This document shows positions 50,090-58,651 of a stretch of DNA of 64,000 bases, in pieces. The translations under genes and the position numbers were made by a program. Position 1 is the first letter of the stretch, and every line of letters begins with the position of its first letter. Source of the stretch: Exiguobacterium sp. KRL4 (GTDB lineage Bacteria > Bacillota > Bacilli > Exiguobacteriales > Exiguobacteriaceae); assembly GCF_001870785.1 (NCBI RefSeq), contig NZ_MOLV01000027.1, positions 1 to 64,000 of the forward strand, in the 5' to 3' direction. The notes under the pieces were generated by a model. That model searched no databases. It was not told the origin of the DNA and was given only the letters and a program-made list of their open reading frames with translations.

Positions 50090-51418
50090 ATGGGCATCAA
50101 AGTCGTCATCATCGGAGGTGGATCAAGCTATACACCTGAATTAATCGAAGGGTTCATCAAACGGTATGAATCCTTTCCGGTCTCTGAAATCGTCTTATGT
50201 GACATTGAATCCGGAACAGACAAGTTGGACATCATTACCCGGCTTGCAGAGCGGATGATTCGCCGATCCGGCTTGCCGATTCGTTTAAGCGCTACCTTTA
50301 ATCGGCGCGACGCTCTGGAAGGGGCAGACTTTGTATCCACACAAATTCGCGTCGGAGGGTTGGAGGCACGGGCACTCGATGAACGGATTCCTTTGAAACA
50401 CGGATTTATCGGTCAGGAAACGAATGGCGCGGGCGGGATTTTCAAAGCATTCCGGACGATCCCCGTCCTGCTCGAGCTGTCAAAAGAGATGCACGAAATC
50501 TGTCCCCATGCCTGGCTGATTAACTTTACGAATCCAGCAGGCATCGTGACGGAAGCGTTATTGAAGCACGGTCCGCACCAAAAAGTCATCGGCGTCTGCA
50601 ACATTCCGTTTAACATGCGGAACTCGACTGCCGAAGTCTTACACGTCGATGTCCAGCGCGTCTCAATCGAGTTTATCGGTTTAAATCATTTCGTCTTTGG
50701 ACGCCGGGTCTTTGTCGACGGAAGCGACCAGACAGAAGAGGTGATGCAGCGATTGATGACCAAACAACTCGATTTTTCACCGGCGAATATCGTCAGCCTC
50801 GGTTGGTCCAATGCCTTCTTGCAAGCCGTCAACATGTTGCCGAATCCGTACCACCAGTACTATTTCCAAACCACCGAGACGCTCGAGAAGGACCTCGCCG
50901 CCTACAACACGAACGGCACCCGGGCCGAGATTGTCCAGGAAGTCGAACGGACATTGTTCGAAGCCTATCAGGATGAACAGTTGGACGAAAAACCGGCTGA
51001 ACTCGAATTACGCGGTGGCGCGTATTACAGTGATGCTGCCTGTTCCCTGATGGATTCGATTTACAACAACCGCGGAGACATCCAGACCGTCAATACATTA
51101 AATTGCGGGGCGATTTCCGACTTGCCGGTCGATGCCGTCATCGAAGTCAACGCCGTCATTACGAAAGAAGGTCCGCTCCCGATCGCGGTCGGACCACTAC
51201 CATTATCCGTCAAAGGATTGATTTTGCAGATGAAGCAGATGGAAGAACTGACGATTCAAGCCGCGTTAAGCGGATCAACCAAAGACGCTTACTTAGCCTT
51301 TTTGATGAATCCATTGATTCAAGATGAAAAGCGGGCGCAACCGCTACTCGAGGAGATGTTGCTTGCGCACGCAGCATGGTTACCACAATTTCAATCCAAG
51401 GAGGAGCAACGGACATGA
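50090..51418 (+). CDS. celF: 6-phospho-beta-glucosidase (GH4)
   Basis: Hydrolyses PTS-imported 6-phospho-beta-disaccharides by the NAD- and metal-dependent redox mechanism. 442 residues. NAD motif VVIIGGGSSYTPELIEG at the start; NFTNPAGIVTEALLKHG; the metal-ligand Cys in GVCNIPFNM and His in FIGLNHFVFG. The upstream in-frame part is AT-rich and noncoding; GGGAGG before ATG 50090 sets the start. The LicH/CelF/ChbF branch is right; the exact sugar (cellobiose or chitobiose) is open. The stop overlaps the EIIC start. Confidence 0.92.
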   Translation: MGIKVVIIGGGSSYTPELIEGFIKRYESFPVSEIVLCDIESGTDKLDIITRLAERMIRRSGLPIRLSATFNRRDALEGADFVSTQIRVGGLEARALDERIPLKHGFIGQETNGAGGIFKAFRTIPVLLELSKEMHEICPHAWLINFTNPAGIVTEALLKHGPHQKVIGVCNIPFNMRNSTAEVLHVDVQRVSIEFIGLNHFVFGRRVFVDGSDQTEEVMQRLMTKQLDFSPANIVSLGWSNAFLQAVNMLPNPYHQYYFQTTETLEKDLAAYNTNGTRAEIVQEVERTLFEAYQDEQLDEKPAELELRGGAYYSDAACSLMDSIYNNRGDIQTVNTLNCGAISDLPVDAVIEVNAVITKEGPLPIAVGPLPLSVKGLILQMKQMEELTIQAALSGSTKDAYLAFLMNPLIQDEKRAQPLLEEMLLAHAAWLPQFQSKEEQRT

Positions 51419-52698
51419 ATAAATTCATTGAAATCGCAGGAAGAATCGGTGCCCAACGCCATCTCGTCGCGATACGGGATGGATTCGTCGCCATTATGCC
51501 CCTGATCATCGTCGGGTCTCTCGCGATACTGATCAATAACTTCCCCGCCATCGGCAGTCTTGATTTCGTCGGTTGGATGAACGGGCTGTTTGGAGAAGGA
51601 AACTGGCAAGGGCTAGGGGGGAACATCTGGAACGGATCGTTTGCGATTTTAGGATTGCTGGTGGCTTTTTCGATCGCCTACAGCCTGGCTAAAAGTTACG
51701 ATGTCGATCCGTTGTCGGCAGGGTTGATTTCCGTCGCCTCCTATATCATTCTCGTTCCGGTCACGAAAGACTGGGGACTCAGTTTTGCCTGGCTCGGCGC
51801 GCAAGGACTATTCGTCGCCATCATTCTTTCTCTTTTGACGACCGAGCTGTTTCGCATCTTACTGAAGACACGGTTGACAATCTCGATGCCGGATGGGGTT
51901 CCGGATGGTGTCGTCCGCTCGTTCCAAGCATTGATTCCGGCAACGTTGATTTTGATCCTCGTCGGCGGATTCCAATTATTTATGACACTCGCCATTGAAT
52001 CAAGCCTGTTTGAAGTCATCTTCAACAGTATCCAAAAACCGTTACAAGGATTTGGAGACACGCTTCCGGCTGCGATTGCGATTGCCTTTTTAAATCATAT
52101 CCTCTGGTTCTTCGGCTTACATGGAACAAACATCATTGGAGCCGTCATTGAACCGATTTATCTGCCGTTGATTCAGCAGAACTTGGAAGCATTCCAAGCG
52201 GGGACTTCTGCTTACGACGTCCCGAATACGGTAACGAAACCTTTCCTCGACTCCTTCGTATTCATAGGGGGTTCCGGTACGACACTTGCTCTTCTCTTTG
52301 CCATTTTCTTTGTCATCCGTGAACAGAAAAATCATCCCTACCGCGAAGTTGCCAAGTTATCGACACCCGCTGGATTATTCAACATCAACGAACCGGTAAT
52401 TTTCGGCTTACCGATCGTCTTGAACCCGATCATGTTGATTCCATTCATCTTGGTGCCGGTCACATTGACGATCGTGTCCTATGTCGCGTTGTCGACTGGA
52501 CTAGTGCCAAAAACCGTTGCGATTTTACCATGGACGACACCGCCTTTAATCAGCGGATATCTCGTGACAGGCGGGAGTTGGCGCGGAATCGCACTACAAG
52601 TCGTCAACTTGACGCTCGCGACAGCGATTTATGTCCCGTTCGTCGCAGCAGGTGTCCGGGCGATGAAAAAACAAACAGAAGGGAAGCTGGCAAGCTGA
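51415..52698 (+). CDS. celB: PTS Lac-family EIIC (cellobiose/chitobiose type)
   Basis: 427 residues, about ten membrane segments. Starts MNKFIEIAGRIGAQRHLVAIRDGFVAIMPLIIVGSLAILI, the usual CelB opening. HGTNIIGAVIEPIYLPLI and NINEPVIFGLPIVLNP are the substrate-site signatures. Translationally coupled on both sides (ATGA with GH4, and with the IIA gene). Together with separate IIA and IIB proteins it forms a complete permease. Confidence 0.93.
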   Translation: MNKFIEIAGRIGAQRHLVAIRDGFVAIMPLIIVGSLAILINNFPAIGSLDFVGWMNGLFGEGNWQGLGGNIWNGSFAILGLLVAFSIAYSLAKSYDVDPLSAGLISVASYIILVPVTKDWGLSFAWLGAQGLFVAIILSLLTTELFRILLKTRLTISMPDGVPDGVVRSFQALIPATLILILVGGFQLFMTLAIESSLFEVIFNSIQKPLQGFGDTLPAAIAIAFLNHILWFFGLHGTNIIGAVIEPIYLPLIQQNLEAFQAGTSAYDVPNTVTKPFLDSFVFIGGSGTTLALLFAIFFVIREQKNHPYREVAKLSTPAGLFNINEPVIFGLPIVLNPIMLIPFILVPVTLTIVSYVALSTGLVPKTVAILPWTTPPLISGYLVTGGSWRGIALQVVNLTLATAIYVPFVAAGVRAMKKQTEGKLAS

Positions 52699-53027
52699 TG
52701 ACAGAAGAACTGCAAATCCTATCGTTTACAATGATTCTTCATGCAGGTAATGCCCGTTCGGCAGCAATGGAATCCATTCAGGCTGCCAAAAAAGGAGACC
52801 TCTCGTTGGCACAAACCAAACTGGAAGAAGCCAATCAAGAAAGTCTACAGGCGCATCGTGCCCAAACGACCTTACTGCAGGACGAAGCAAAAGGGCTTGA
52901 GACGCCGTTATCGATTCTATTGATTCATGCCCAAGACCATTTGATGACAGCGATGACCGTCAGAGATTTAGCTGTCGAGATGGTCGAACTGTATACGCGA
53001 CTCACACGACTGGAGGAAAAATCATGA
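52698..53027 (+). CDS. celC: PTS Lac-family EIIA
   Basis: 109 residues, a three-helix trimeric protein. The phosphorylated His is in LLIHAQDHLMTA near residue 78, and the start MTEELQILSFTMILHAGNARSAAMESIQAAKKGDLSLAQTKLEEA is typical. ATG 52698 shares its A with the EIIC stop codon. It passes phosphate from HPr to the IIB protein encoded next. Confidence 0.93.
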   Translation: MTEELQILSFTMILHAGNARSAAMESIQAAKKGDLSLAQTKLEEANQESLQAHRAQTTLLQDEAKGLETPLSILLIHAQDHLMTAMTVRDLAVEMVELYTRLTRLEEKS

Positions 53028-53332
53028 ACATTTTACTCGTTTGCTCGGCCGGCATGTCGACATCCATCTTAGTTCGGAAAATGCGTGAACAAGCTGAGGC
53101 ACAAGCTCTTGATGTGACGATCGAAGCCATTCCCGAAAGTGAATTATCGCATCATTTGGATCAGACGGATGTGATTTTAATCGGACCACAAGTCCGGTAT
53201 TTAGAAACGAAGATTCGCCAAGTAGCAGAACCAAAAGGGGTTCGCGTCGCGATCATCAATCAGATGGCGTATGGTCTGATGAAAGGGGACTTGGTCCTCG
53301 AACAGGCTCAATCCTTATTAACAGAAGCTTAA
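53024..53332 (+). CDS. celA: PTS Lac-family EIIB
   Basis: 102 residues. Phosphocysteine Cys7 in ILLVCSAGMSTSILVRKM, followed by VTIEAIPESEL and VILIGPQVRY, all standard for IIB of the cellobiose/chitobiose group. It overlaps the IIA stop by 4 bases and is the last gene; a terminator follows. The order GH4-IIC-IIA-IIB differs from both E. coli chb and B. subtilis lic. Confidence 0.94.
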   Translation: MNILLVCSAGMSTSILVRKMREQAEAQALDVTIEAIPESELSHHLDQTDVILIGPQVRYLETKIRQVAEPKGVRVAIINQMAYGLMKGDLVLEQAQSLLTEA

Positions 53333-53340
53333 TTATCTCC

Positions 53341-53395
53341 ACGTCAGTAAGTAAAGCCGGTCTATTCTGCCGATTTTACTTGCTGACGTTTTTTT
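53341..53395 (+). terminator. Terminator of the GH4/PTS operon
   Basis: ACGTCAGTAAGTAAA pairs with TTTACTTGCTGACGT (one mismatch), then seven T. Confidence 0.88.
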
Positions 53396-53503
53396 ATCTG
53401 AACATGAATCGATAAAGCAACAGGAACAGGATAAACATGAACTGTGAAGAAGTAGATAGAATCGTATATCGCTTCAACATTCAATCCGGAAAGAAGGGTT
53501 CTT

Positions 53504-54166
53504 ATGAAAGTATTGCTGACTTCAGGCGGCATTCAAAATGACAGTCAACGTCGTGCACTCGTCGACTTACTCGGAAAACCGATTGCGGAGGCACATGCAC
53601 TCTGTATTCCGACGGCCGTTTACGGAATGAAGGAGGGTCCGTACCATGCTTACTCATTCATCACAGGAACCGGTTCAGCACCGATGTGTGAATTAGGATT
53701 TCAATCGGTGGGTGTTCTCGAATTGACGGCACTACCGAGTCTGGATGAATCACTCTGGGTACCGCTTGTCGAACAGGCAGATGTGCTGTTGGTGAATGGC
53801 GGAGATCCCTTATTTTTAAACTACTGGATGAAAAAGTCTGGTCTAGCCACACGGTTACCGACGTTAAAAGCAGTTTACGTCGGGTTAAGTGCCGGTAGTA
53901 TGGTTCTTACGCCGCGGATTGGTCAAGCGTTCGTGGAGTGGACACCGCCTCATACAACGTCGGATGAAACCCTTGGATTGGTTGATTTTTCGATTTTCCC
54001 GCATCTGGATCACGAACTGTTACCGGAAAATACATTGGACGAAGCCGTCAAATGGGCGGCTGATCTCACGGGACCATCCTATGCAATTGATGATCAAACG
54101 GCGATTCAGGTTGTTGATGGCGTAGTGGAAGTGATTTCAGAAGGTCACTGGAAACGATTTGATTAA
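53504..54166 (+). CDS. Peptidase S51 (dipeptidase E-like)
   Basis: 220 residues. The nucleophile Ser is in VGLSAGSMVLTPRIG near residue 129, with LLVNGGDPLFLNYWM before it and HLDHELLPE after. This is the class-I glutamine-amidotransferase-like fold of aspartyl dipeptidases and cyanophycinase-like enzymes. AAAGAAGGG precedes ATG 53504. The next gene begins 13 bases later, so a three-gene run with YdeI and Nudix is likely. Confidence 0.87.
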   Translation: MKVLLTSGGIQNDSQRRALVDLLGKPIAEAHALCIPTAVYGMKEGPYHAYSFITGTGSAPMCELGFQSVGVLELTALPSLDESLWVPLVEQADVLLVNGGDPLFLNYWMKKSGLATRLPTLKAVYVGLSAGSMVLTPRIGQAFVEWTPPHTTSDETLGLVDFSIFPHLDHELLPENTLDEAVKWAADLTGPSYAIDDQTAIQVVDGVVEVISEGHWKRFD

Positions 54167-54179
54167 AACGGAGGAATTC

Positions 54180-54773
54180 ATGGACATCACAACACGATTA
54201 CACGTCGAACGAATCGAAGAGTGGCGCAATTGGTTGGAAAGTAACCATTTAACAGAGACTGAGATTTGGCTCGTCTTCTATAAAAGGGATGCGCGTGACT
54301 ACCAGTTGGATTATATCGAGACGGTTGAGGAAGCGCTTTGTTTTGGCTGGATTGACGGAATCAGCAAAAAGATGGATGACTCAACAAAAGCCCAACGCTT
54401 TACGCCACGCCGTAAAAACAGTCACTGGACGGAACTGAACAAGGAACGGGTCCGTCGTTTGACGGCACTCGGAAAAATGCACGAACAGGGAATAAAGGTG
54501 TTGCCGAACTTAGCGACACCGTTTGACATCGATGAAGCGATTCTCGAGGAACTAAAAAAAGATGCAGCGACCTATCAGTTTTTTAAGACGTTGCCGGATC
54601 TTTATGTTCGGGTCCGAGTCAGTTACATTCAGGAATACAAGCCCGGTAGTCCGGAATACGAAAAACGGTTGGCCAATTTTTTGAAATACACGGCACAGGG
54701 AAAAATGCTCGGACGATGGGACGACGGCGGGAAATTAACGGGGAATTACAGGGGAGACGACGATGATATCTGA
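54180..54773 (+). CDS. YdeI/OmpD-associated family protein
   Basis: 197 residues. EWRNWLESNHLTETEIWLVFYKRD, ETVEEALCFGWIDGISKKMDDSTKAQRFTPRRKNSHWTELNKERVRRL are the family's hallmarks, with a C-terminal YdeI segment (FKTLPDLYVRVRVSYIQEYKPGSPEYEKRLANFLK). Linked in the literature to bacteriocin or polymyxin tolerance; the mechanism is unclear. ACGGAGG selects ATG 54180. It overlaps the Nudix start by 11 bases. Confidence 0.85.
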   Translation: MDITTRLHVERIEEWRNWLESNHLTETEIWLVFYKRDARDYQLDYIETVEEALCFGWIDGISKKMDDSTKAQRFTPRRKNSHWTELNKERVRRLTALGKMHEQGIKVLPNLATPFDIDEAILEELKKDAATYQFFKTLPDLYVRVRVSYIQEYKPGSPEYEKRLANFLKYTAQGKMLGRWDDGGKLTGNYRGDDDDI

Positions 54774-55233
54774 TGAAAAGAAGAGACCGACTTTTGGTGT
54801 GAAATTGAAAGAGCGAAACTACCAGTACAAGCAAAGTGTCTATGGTGTGGCATACGATCAGCGACAGCAGACATTTTTAACCGTCGAGACCAAATGGAAT
54901 AATCTTTTGTTGCCGGGTGGGGGAATCGAGCGGGGAGAAACACCGGAGCAAGCACTTCACAGGGATCTGCTCGAAGAGACGGGATTTACGATTCGAATTG
55001 AGGCGCCAATCGGCCGTGCCGAGCAGTACGTGCTGACACCGGACGGAGAAGCGATTCTCAACGACGCGTTCTTTTTTAGAATGACGTTACATGAACGGAC
55101 ACAAACAGCAGTCGAAGGGGACCACCGTTTGGTCTGGTGTAGCTTTCATGAAGTCGACGATCTGTTTCATGCCCATCAGGTATTCGGGATTGTCACGAAT
55201 ACTCGATGCTTTTTCGTTTCTGGAATCCTATGA
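54763..55233 (+). CDS. Nudix hydrolase
   Basis: 156 residues. Nudix box GGGIERGETPEQALHRDLLEETGF near 47-70. The usual REUxEE has Asp in place of the first Glu (RDLLEE), while the metal-binding EE is kept, so activity is likely. The last 12 residues (TNTRCFFVSGIL) look unlike a Nudix end; another frame just there reads RILDAFSFLESYDELKEQG, so a late frameshift is possible. AGGGGAGA precedes ATG 54763. Confidence 0.82.
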   Translation: MISDEKKRPTFGVKLKERNYQYKQSVYGVAYDQRQQTFLTVETKWNNLLLPGGGIERGETPEQALHRDLLEETGFTIRIEAPIGRAEQYVLTPDGEAILNDAFFFRMTLHERTQTAVEGDHRLVWCSFHEVDDLFHAHQVFGIVTNTRCFFVSGIL

Positions 55234-55251
55234 CGAGTTAAAAGAACAAGG

Positions 55252-56292
55252 TTATCTTTTGATCCATTTTGCTCCACGTCCACGTCCTGACGGTTTGATG
55301 AGTCCTTCATCCCGAAGTTCACGCAGAATTCGATTAATCGTTGCCTCGCTGACATCAGGACAGGCGTTTCGGACATCTGCTTTATTGAACGGTGTAATGC
55401 GGCTTTCGACAAATTGACGAATTCGTCCGGCCTTGTTTTGATTGCCGGTCGTAATCAGTCCGACGCGCTCCTCCAGTTCCTTATACGCGGCAAGGATTGT
55501 ACTCAACAGGTAGTTGATCCATGGGAAAGGATCCTGCTGATTCTGATGCCAGTGGATAGAAGACAGTCGAAGCGATTCATAGTAGTCTTCCTTACGCGAC
55601 TCGACAATCTTTTCCAGACTGATGTACCGTCCAACCTCGAAACCTTCCTGGTAAAGCATTAATAGTGTTAATAAGCGTGACATCCGACCATTTCCGTCAT
55701 TGAATGGATGAATCGACAAGAAATCTAGTACAAAGAGGCTCGTCAAGATAAGTGGATCGACGTCTTCTTGTTGCCGCCGCTCACGCAGACTATCGCATAA
55801 TGCTTGAACTGCGGCAGGGGTCTCGAATGCCGGCACCGGAACGAAGCGTGTCCGTCGTGTCCCGTCAGGAAACGTCTCGCTGATTTCGTTATCGACGTTT
55901 TTCCAACGACCACCTTCGACAGGAACGAATTTATAAAGTTCCTTATGAAGTTGTAATAACACGTTCGCATTGATTGGGATATCTTGTGCCGAAGCATGAA
56001 TCAAATTCAAGACATCGCGATAACCGGCAATCTCTGCCTCTGAACGGTCGGCTGGATCGGCTGATTTCGACATGATGGTATGGAGGCGGCTTTCTGTGAC
56101 GACAATCCCTTCAATCGCGTTCGATGCCTTCGTTGACTGGATGACGGCGACGTCTCGTAACGTATTGAGGATTTGAGGAGCTTGTTGTTTATATAGATCT
56201 TGTTTTCCTTTATATTCATTGATCCGGCTGATCAAGCGGACTGTTTCCATCGGTAGTGCAATGGTATTTAAATAACGATACGTATAGTTTCT
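55252..56292 (-). CDS. Class II Fic protein with C-terminal winged helix
   Basis: Fic enzymes transfer AMP or other nucleotidyl groups to proteins. The core HPFNDGNGRMSR is complete. The N-terminal inhibitory helix SNAIEG (S/TxxxE/NG; in STKASNAIEGIVV) marks class II, so the enzyme is self-inhibited. A C-terminal winged helix (RIRQFVESRITPFNKADVRNACPDVSEATINRILRELRDEGLIKPSGRGRGAKW) can bind DNA. The frame is open to ATG 56325, but AAAGAGG with spacing 8 favours GTG 56292 (346 residues). Three inverted repeats lie upstream, fitting autoregulation. Confidence 0.88.
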   Translation of the reverse strand, partial: RNYTYRYLNTIALPMETVRLISRINEYKGKQDLYKQQAPQILNTLRDVAVIQSTKASNAIEGIVVTESRLHTIMSKSADPADRSEAEIAGYRDVLNLIHASAQDIPINANVLLQLHKELYKFVPVEGGRWKNVDNEISETFPDGTRRTRFVPVPAFETPAAVQALCDSLRERRQQEDVDPLILTSLFVLDFLSIHPFNDGNGRMSRLLTLLMLYQEGFEVGRYISLEKIVESRKEDYYESLRLSSIHWHQNQQDPFPWINYLLSTILAAYKELEERVGLITTGNQNKAGRIRQFVESRITPFNKADVRNACPDVSEATINRILRELRDEGLIKPSGRGRGAKWIKR

Positions 56293-56332
56293 CACATGTA
56301 GCGCCTCTTTCATTAATAGACTCATTGATAGC

Positions 56333-56517
56333 TAAACATGTTCATTTATTAGAGAAATGAGTATGTTTAATTAAACTATAACGTATTTAAACGTGTTCAA
56401 AAAGAATAAACATACTCATTTTAGGGTGAAATGAGTATGTTTATTAAAAAATGAACTAATTAATATGGATTTAAAACGGTTAAACATACTCAAAATCAAT
56501 CAAAATGAGTATGTTTA
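56333..56517. repeat. Three inverted repeats of TAAACATACTCATTT
   Basis: IR1: 56333-56347 with 56355-56369 (13 of 15 match, 7-base centre). IR2: 56405-56421 with 56429-56445 (17-bp perfect, 7-base centre). IR3: 56481-56492 with 56506-56517 (12-bp perfect, 13-base centre). Diverged half-sites occur near 56388-56399 and 56522-56530. They lie between the Fic gene and cardiolipin synthase, nearest the Fic start. Probable operators; hairpin RNA is an alternative. Confidence 0.85.
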
Positions 56518-56590
56518 GCGATAAATGAGTTAATTTATGATTAGCAGTTAATGTTTTTTGTCATTCAAACGATTGTGGCTATTCGTAATG

Positions 56591-58030
56591 TCACAAAATC
56601 GGTGACAATAGCCGCGAGATACTCTCCTTAAAGCGGATCATCCGTGGACGGGCAGCGTATTTTTCCCGGGTCAGCAAGGCACTGTCGGCAACATCGGACA
56701 AAAAGAGCAGCTCCAGTTCTTCCGCAATCGTCGCATCGTACAAAATCGCATTCATCTCGAAGTTCAACCGGAAACTCCGGGCGTCGATGTTCGTCGTCCC
56801 GACCGATGCGATTTTCCCGTCGACGACAATCGTCTTCGCATGCATGAATCCGATCTCATACGTGTAAACTTCGGCTCCGTGTTGAATCAATTCGCCGACT
56901 GCCGCATATGTCGCCCAGTAGACAAAGGGATGATCCGGCTGGTTCGGAATCATGATTTTGAGGGAGACACCGGAAGCCAAGGCAATTCGGCAGGCATCCA
57001 TGAAACTGGCATCAGGAATAAAGTAGGGCGACTGGATGTAAATCGATTTATCCGCCGTATGGATCATCTGAATCAGCATATTTTTCAAGTATTCCGTTTC
57101 CGACGTTGGACCGGACGTCACGATTTGAACCGGCACCCGGTCCGTCGCGACTTCAAGCGGTGGAATCGGGGCGGTCGACCAGTCCGTCCGCTCGTTGCTT
57201 GCGGCGTCCCAGTCCTGTTCAAAATGGAACTCGAGTTCTTCGACGACTGGGCCGAGAACCCGGAGGTGGGTATCCCGCCAGTAGCCGAAATGTTCGTCTT
57301 CTCCGAGGTATTCCGATCCGACGTTAAAGCCGCCGATATACCCGATTTGCCGGTCGATCGTACAGAGTTTCCGGTGATTCCGGTTGTTGATCCGCAGGTT
57401 TAAGATACCGAGCGGCGAAGAGAAGAAGGAGCGGACTTCACCACCGTCTTGTTTGAACGCCGCGAAGTCCTTCGCTTTTAGTTTCCACGAGCCGACGGCG
57501 TCATACAGAATCCGGACTTTGACGCCGCGTTTTGCCTGTTCAAACAAAGCGTTCAGTAGCCGGTCGCCGAGCGGATCACGTTTTAAAATGAAGTATTGAA
57601 TGTTGATTTCGACTTGGGCGCTCTGTATGTCAGCGAGCAACGTATCAAATTTTTGATGACCGTCGAACAGCGTCCGGACATCGGTCGCTTCCGTCAACAG
57701 GGCTCCTGACGAGCGGTTTGCTTGAATCAACTTCCGGTACGGGTAAAGCGGTGCTTCGCGGGGGACATCGTCGTTTGCTTGCACCAAAAGCTCTTCTTCG
57801 CGCGCCAACCGGCGTGCTTCCGGGACATGATAAAACGTCTCTTGTTTCAACGACCGGCCAAACAATAAGTAAATCAAAAAGCCGATGACGGGTAAGAAAA
57901 AAAGAATCATCAGCCAGGCCCAGGTGGCACTGACATCACGCCGTTCGAAAAACAGGATGGCGATTGCCGCAGCGACGTTGGCAAACAGGACAACATAGAG
58001 CAAAACCGGCAAGATTAGGGTATAGTCCAT
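56591..58030 (-). CDS. cls: Cardiolipin synthase (PLD superfamily)
   Basis: Joins two phosphatidylglycerols into cardiolipin at the membrane. 479 residues: two N-terminal membrane segments (residues 5-22 and 36-54; the PLDc_N module) and two HKD sites, NHRKLCTIDRQIGYIGG near 221-237 and HAKTIVVDGKIASVGTTNID near 398-417. The open frame runs upstream, but GAGGTG before ATG 58030 marks the start. It diverges from the DedA gene across only 54 bases. Confidence 0.93.
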   Translation of the reverse strand: MDYTLILPVLLYVVLFANVAAAIAILFFERRDVSATWAWLMILFFLPVIGFLIYLLFGRSLKQETFYHVPEARRLAREEELLVQANDDVPREAPLYPYRKLIQANRSSGALLTEATDVRTLFDGHQKFDTLLADIQSAQVEINIQYFILKRDPLGDRLLNALFEQAKRGVKVRILYDAVGSWKLKAKDFAAFKQDGGEVRSFFSSPLGILNLRINNRNHRKLCTIDRQIGYIGGFNVGSEYLGEDEHFGYWRDTHLRVLGPVVEELEFHFEQDWDAASNERTDWSTAPIPPLEVATDRVPVQIVTSGPTSETEYLKNMLIQMIHTADKSIYIQSPYFIPDASFMDACRIALASGVSLKIMIPNQPDHPFVYWATYAAVGELIQHGAEVYTYEIGFMHAKTIVVDGKIASVGTTNIDARSFRLNFEMNAILYDATIAEELELLFLSDVADSALLTREKYAARPRMIRFKESISRLLSPIL

Positions 58031-58084
58031 CAATACGAACACCTCGTTTTCAGAAAGAATGATTTCGATGGGAGGGAAGGCAGC

Positions 58085-58651
58085 ATGTTTTCGGAATGGA
58101 TCCGGTTCATCTCGAGTATCTTGTTCATCCCGATTTCGGATGATTTGTTGGTCATCCGCCAAATCAGCAGCTGGTTACGCCAGGATCAAGCACTCATCCT
58201 GATTTTTTTATCCGTCTGGTCCGCCTGTTTCGTGTGTTTTAATCTGTTTTACGGCATTCCCCGTATTTTTCGCGAACTTCCCTTCTTTCAAAAGTTATTG
58301 ACCAATAAACATCTTGCGAAAGCCGAAGTGATTCTCCAGGAGAAAGGAACGGTCGCCATTGCCATGTCGTTTTTCCTGCCCGGTGTCCGGCGTCCGATTC
58401 ATTATATGGCAGGACTGCTCGCCTATCCGTTTCGCCCCTACGTGCTCGTGACATTAGCCGGAACCGGCGTCTATGCGTTGCTCTGGACGATTCTCGTCAA
58501 CCGTCTTGGTGCCTACGGTCTGTTGAACCGCTTTTCGACATGGTGGGCGACCCATGGTGGTGTCCTGCTGCTTCCAGGTCTGCTCGCACTCTGTCTCTTT
58601 TTAGTGTGGTTTTTCTGGGACCGAATTCGGAATTGGTTTGTCCGCAAGTAA
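58085..58651 (+). CDS. DedA family membrane protein
   Basis: 188 residues, four or five membrane segments. FFLPGVRRPIHYMAGLLAYPFRPYVLVTLAGTGVYALLW near 104-142 is the SNARE-associated (DedA/VTT) signature with the essential Arg pair after PG. DedA proteins act as lipid scramblases or flippases, including undecaprenyl phosphate recycling. It shares an intergenic region with cardiolipin synthase, a lipid link. Its last 51 bases overlap the convergent AI-2E family gene. Confidence 0.83.
   Translation: MFSEWIRFISSILFIPISDDLLVIRQISSWLRQDQALILIFLSVWSACFVCFNLFYGIPRIFRELPFFQKLLTNKHLAKAEVILQEKGTVAIAMSFFLPGVRRPIHYMAGLLAYPFRPYVLVTLAGTGVYALLWTILVNRLGAYGLLNRFSTWWATHGGVLLLPGLLALCLFLVWFFWDRIRNWFVRK

Noticed and set aside
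54763..55260. A frameshifted C-terminus of the Nudix gene.
   Set aside because: The alternative frame looks somewhat more natural, but the Nudix core is intact and the family tail is variable, so a break cannot be shown.
56333..56517. CRISPR array or IS-end repeats.
   Set aside because: The repeats are inverted pairs with short centres, not spaced direct repeats. No cas or transposase gene is near.
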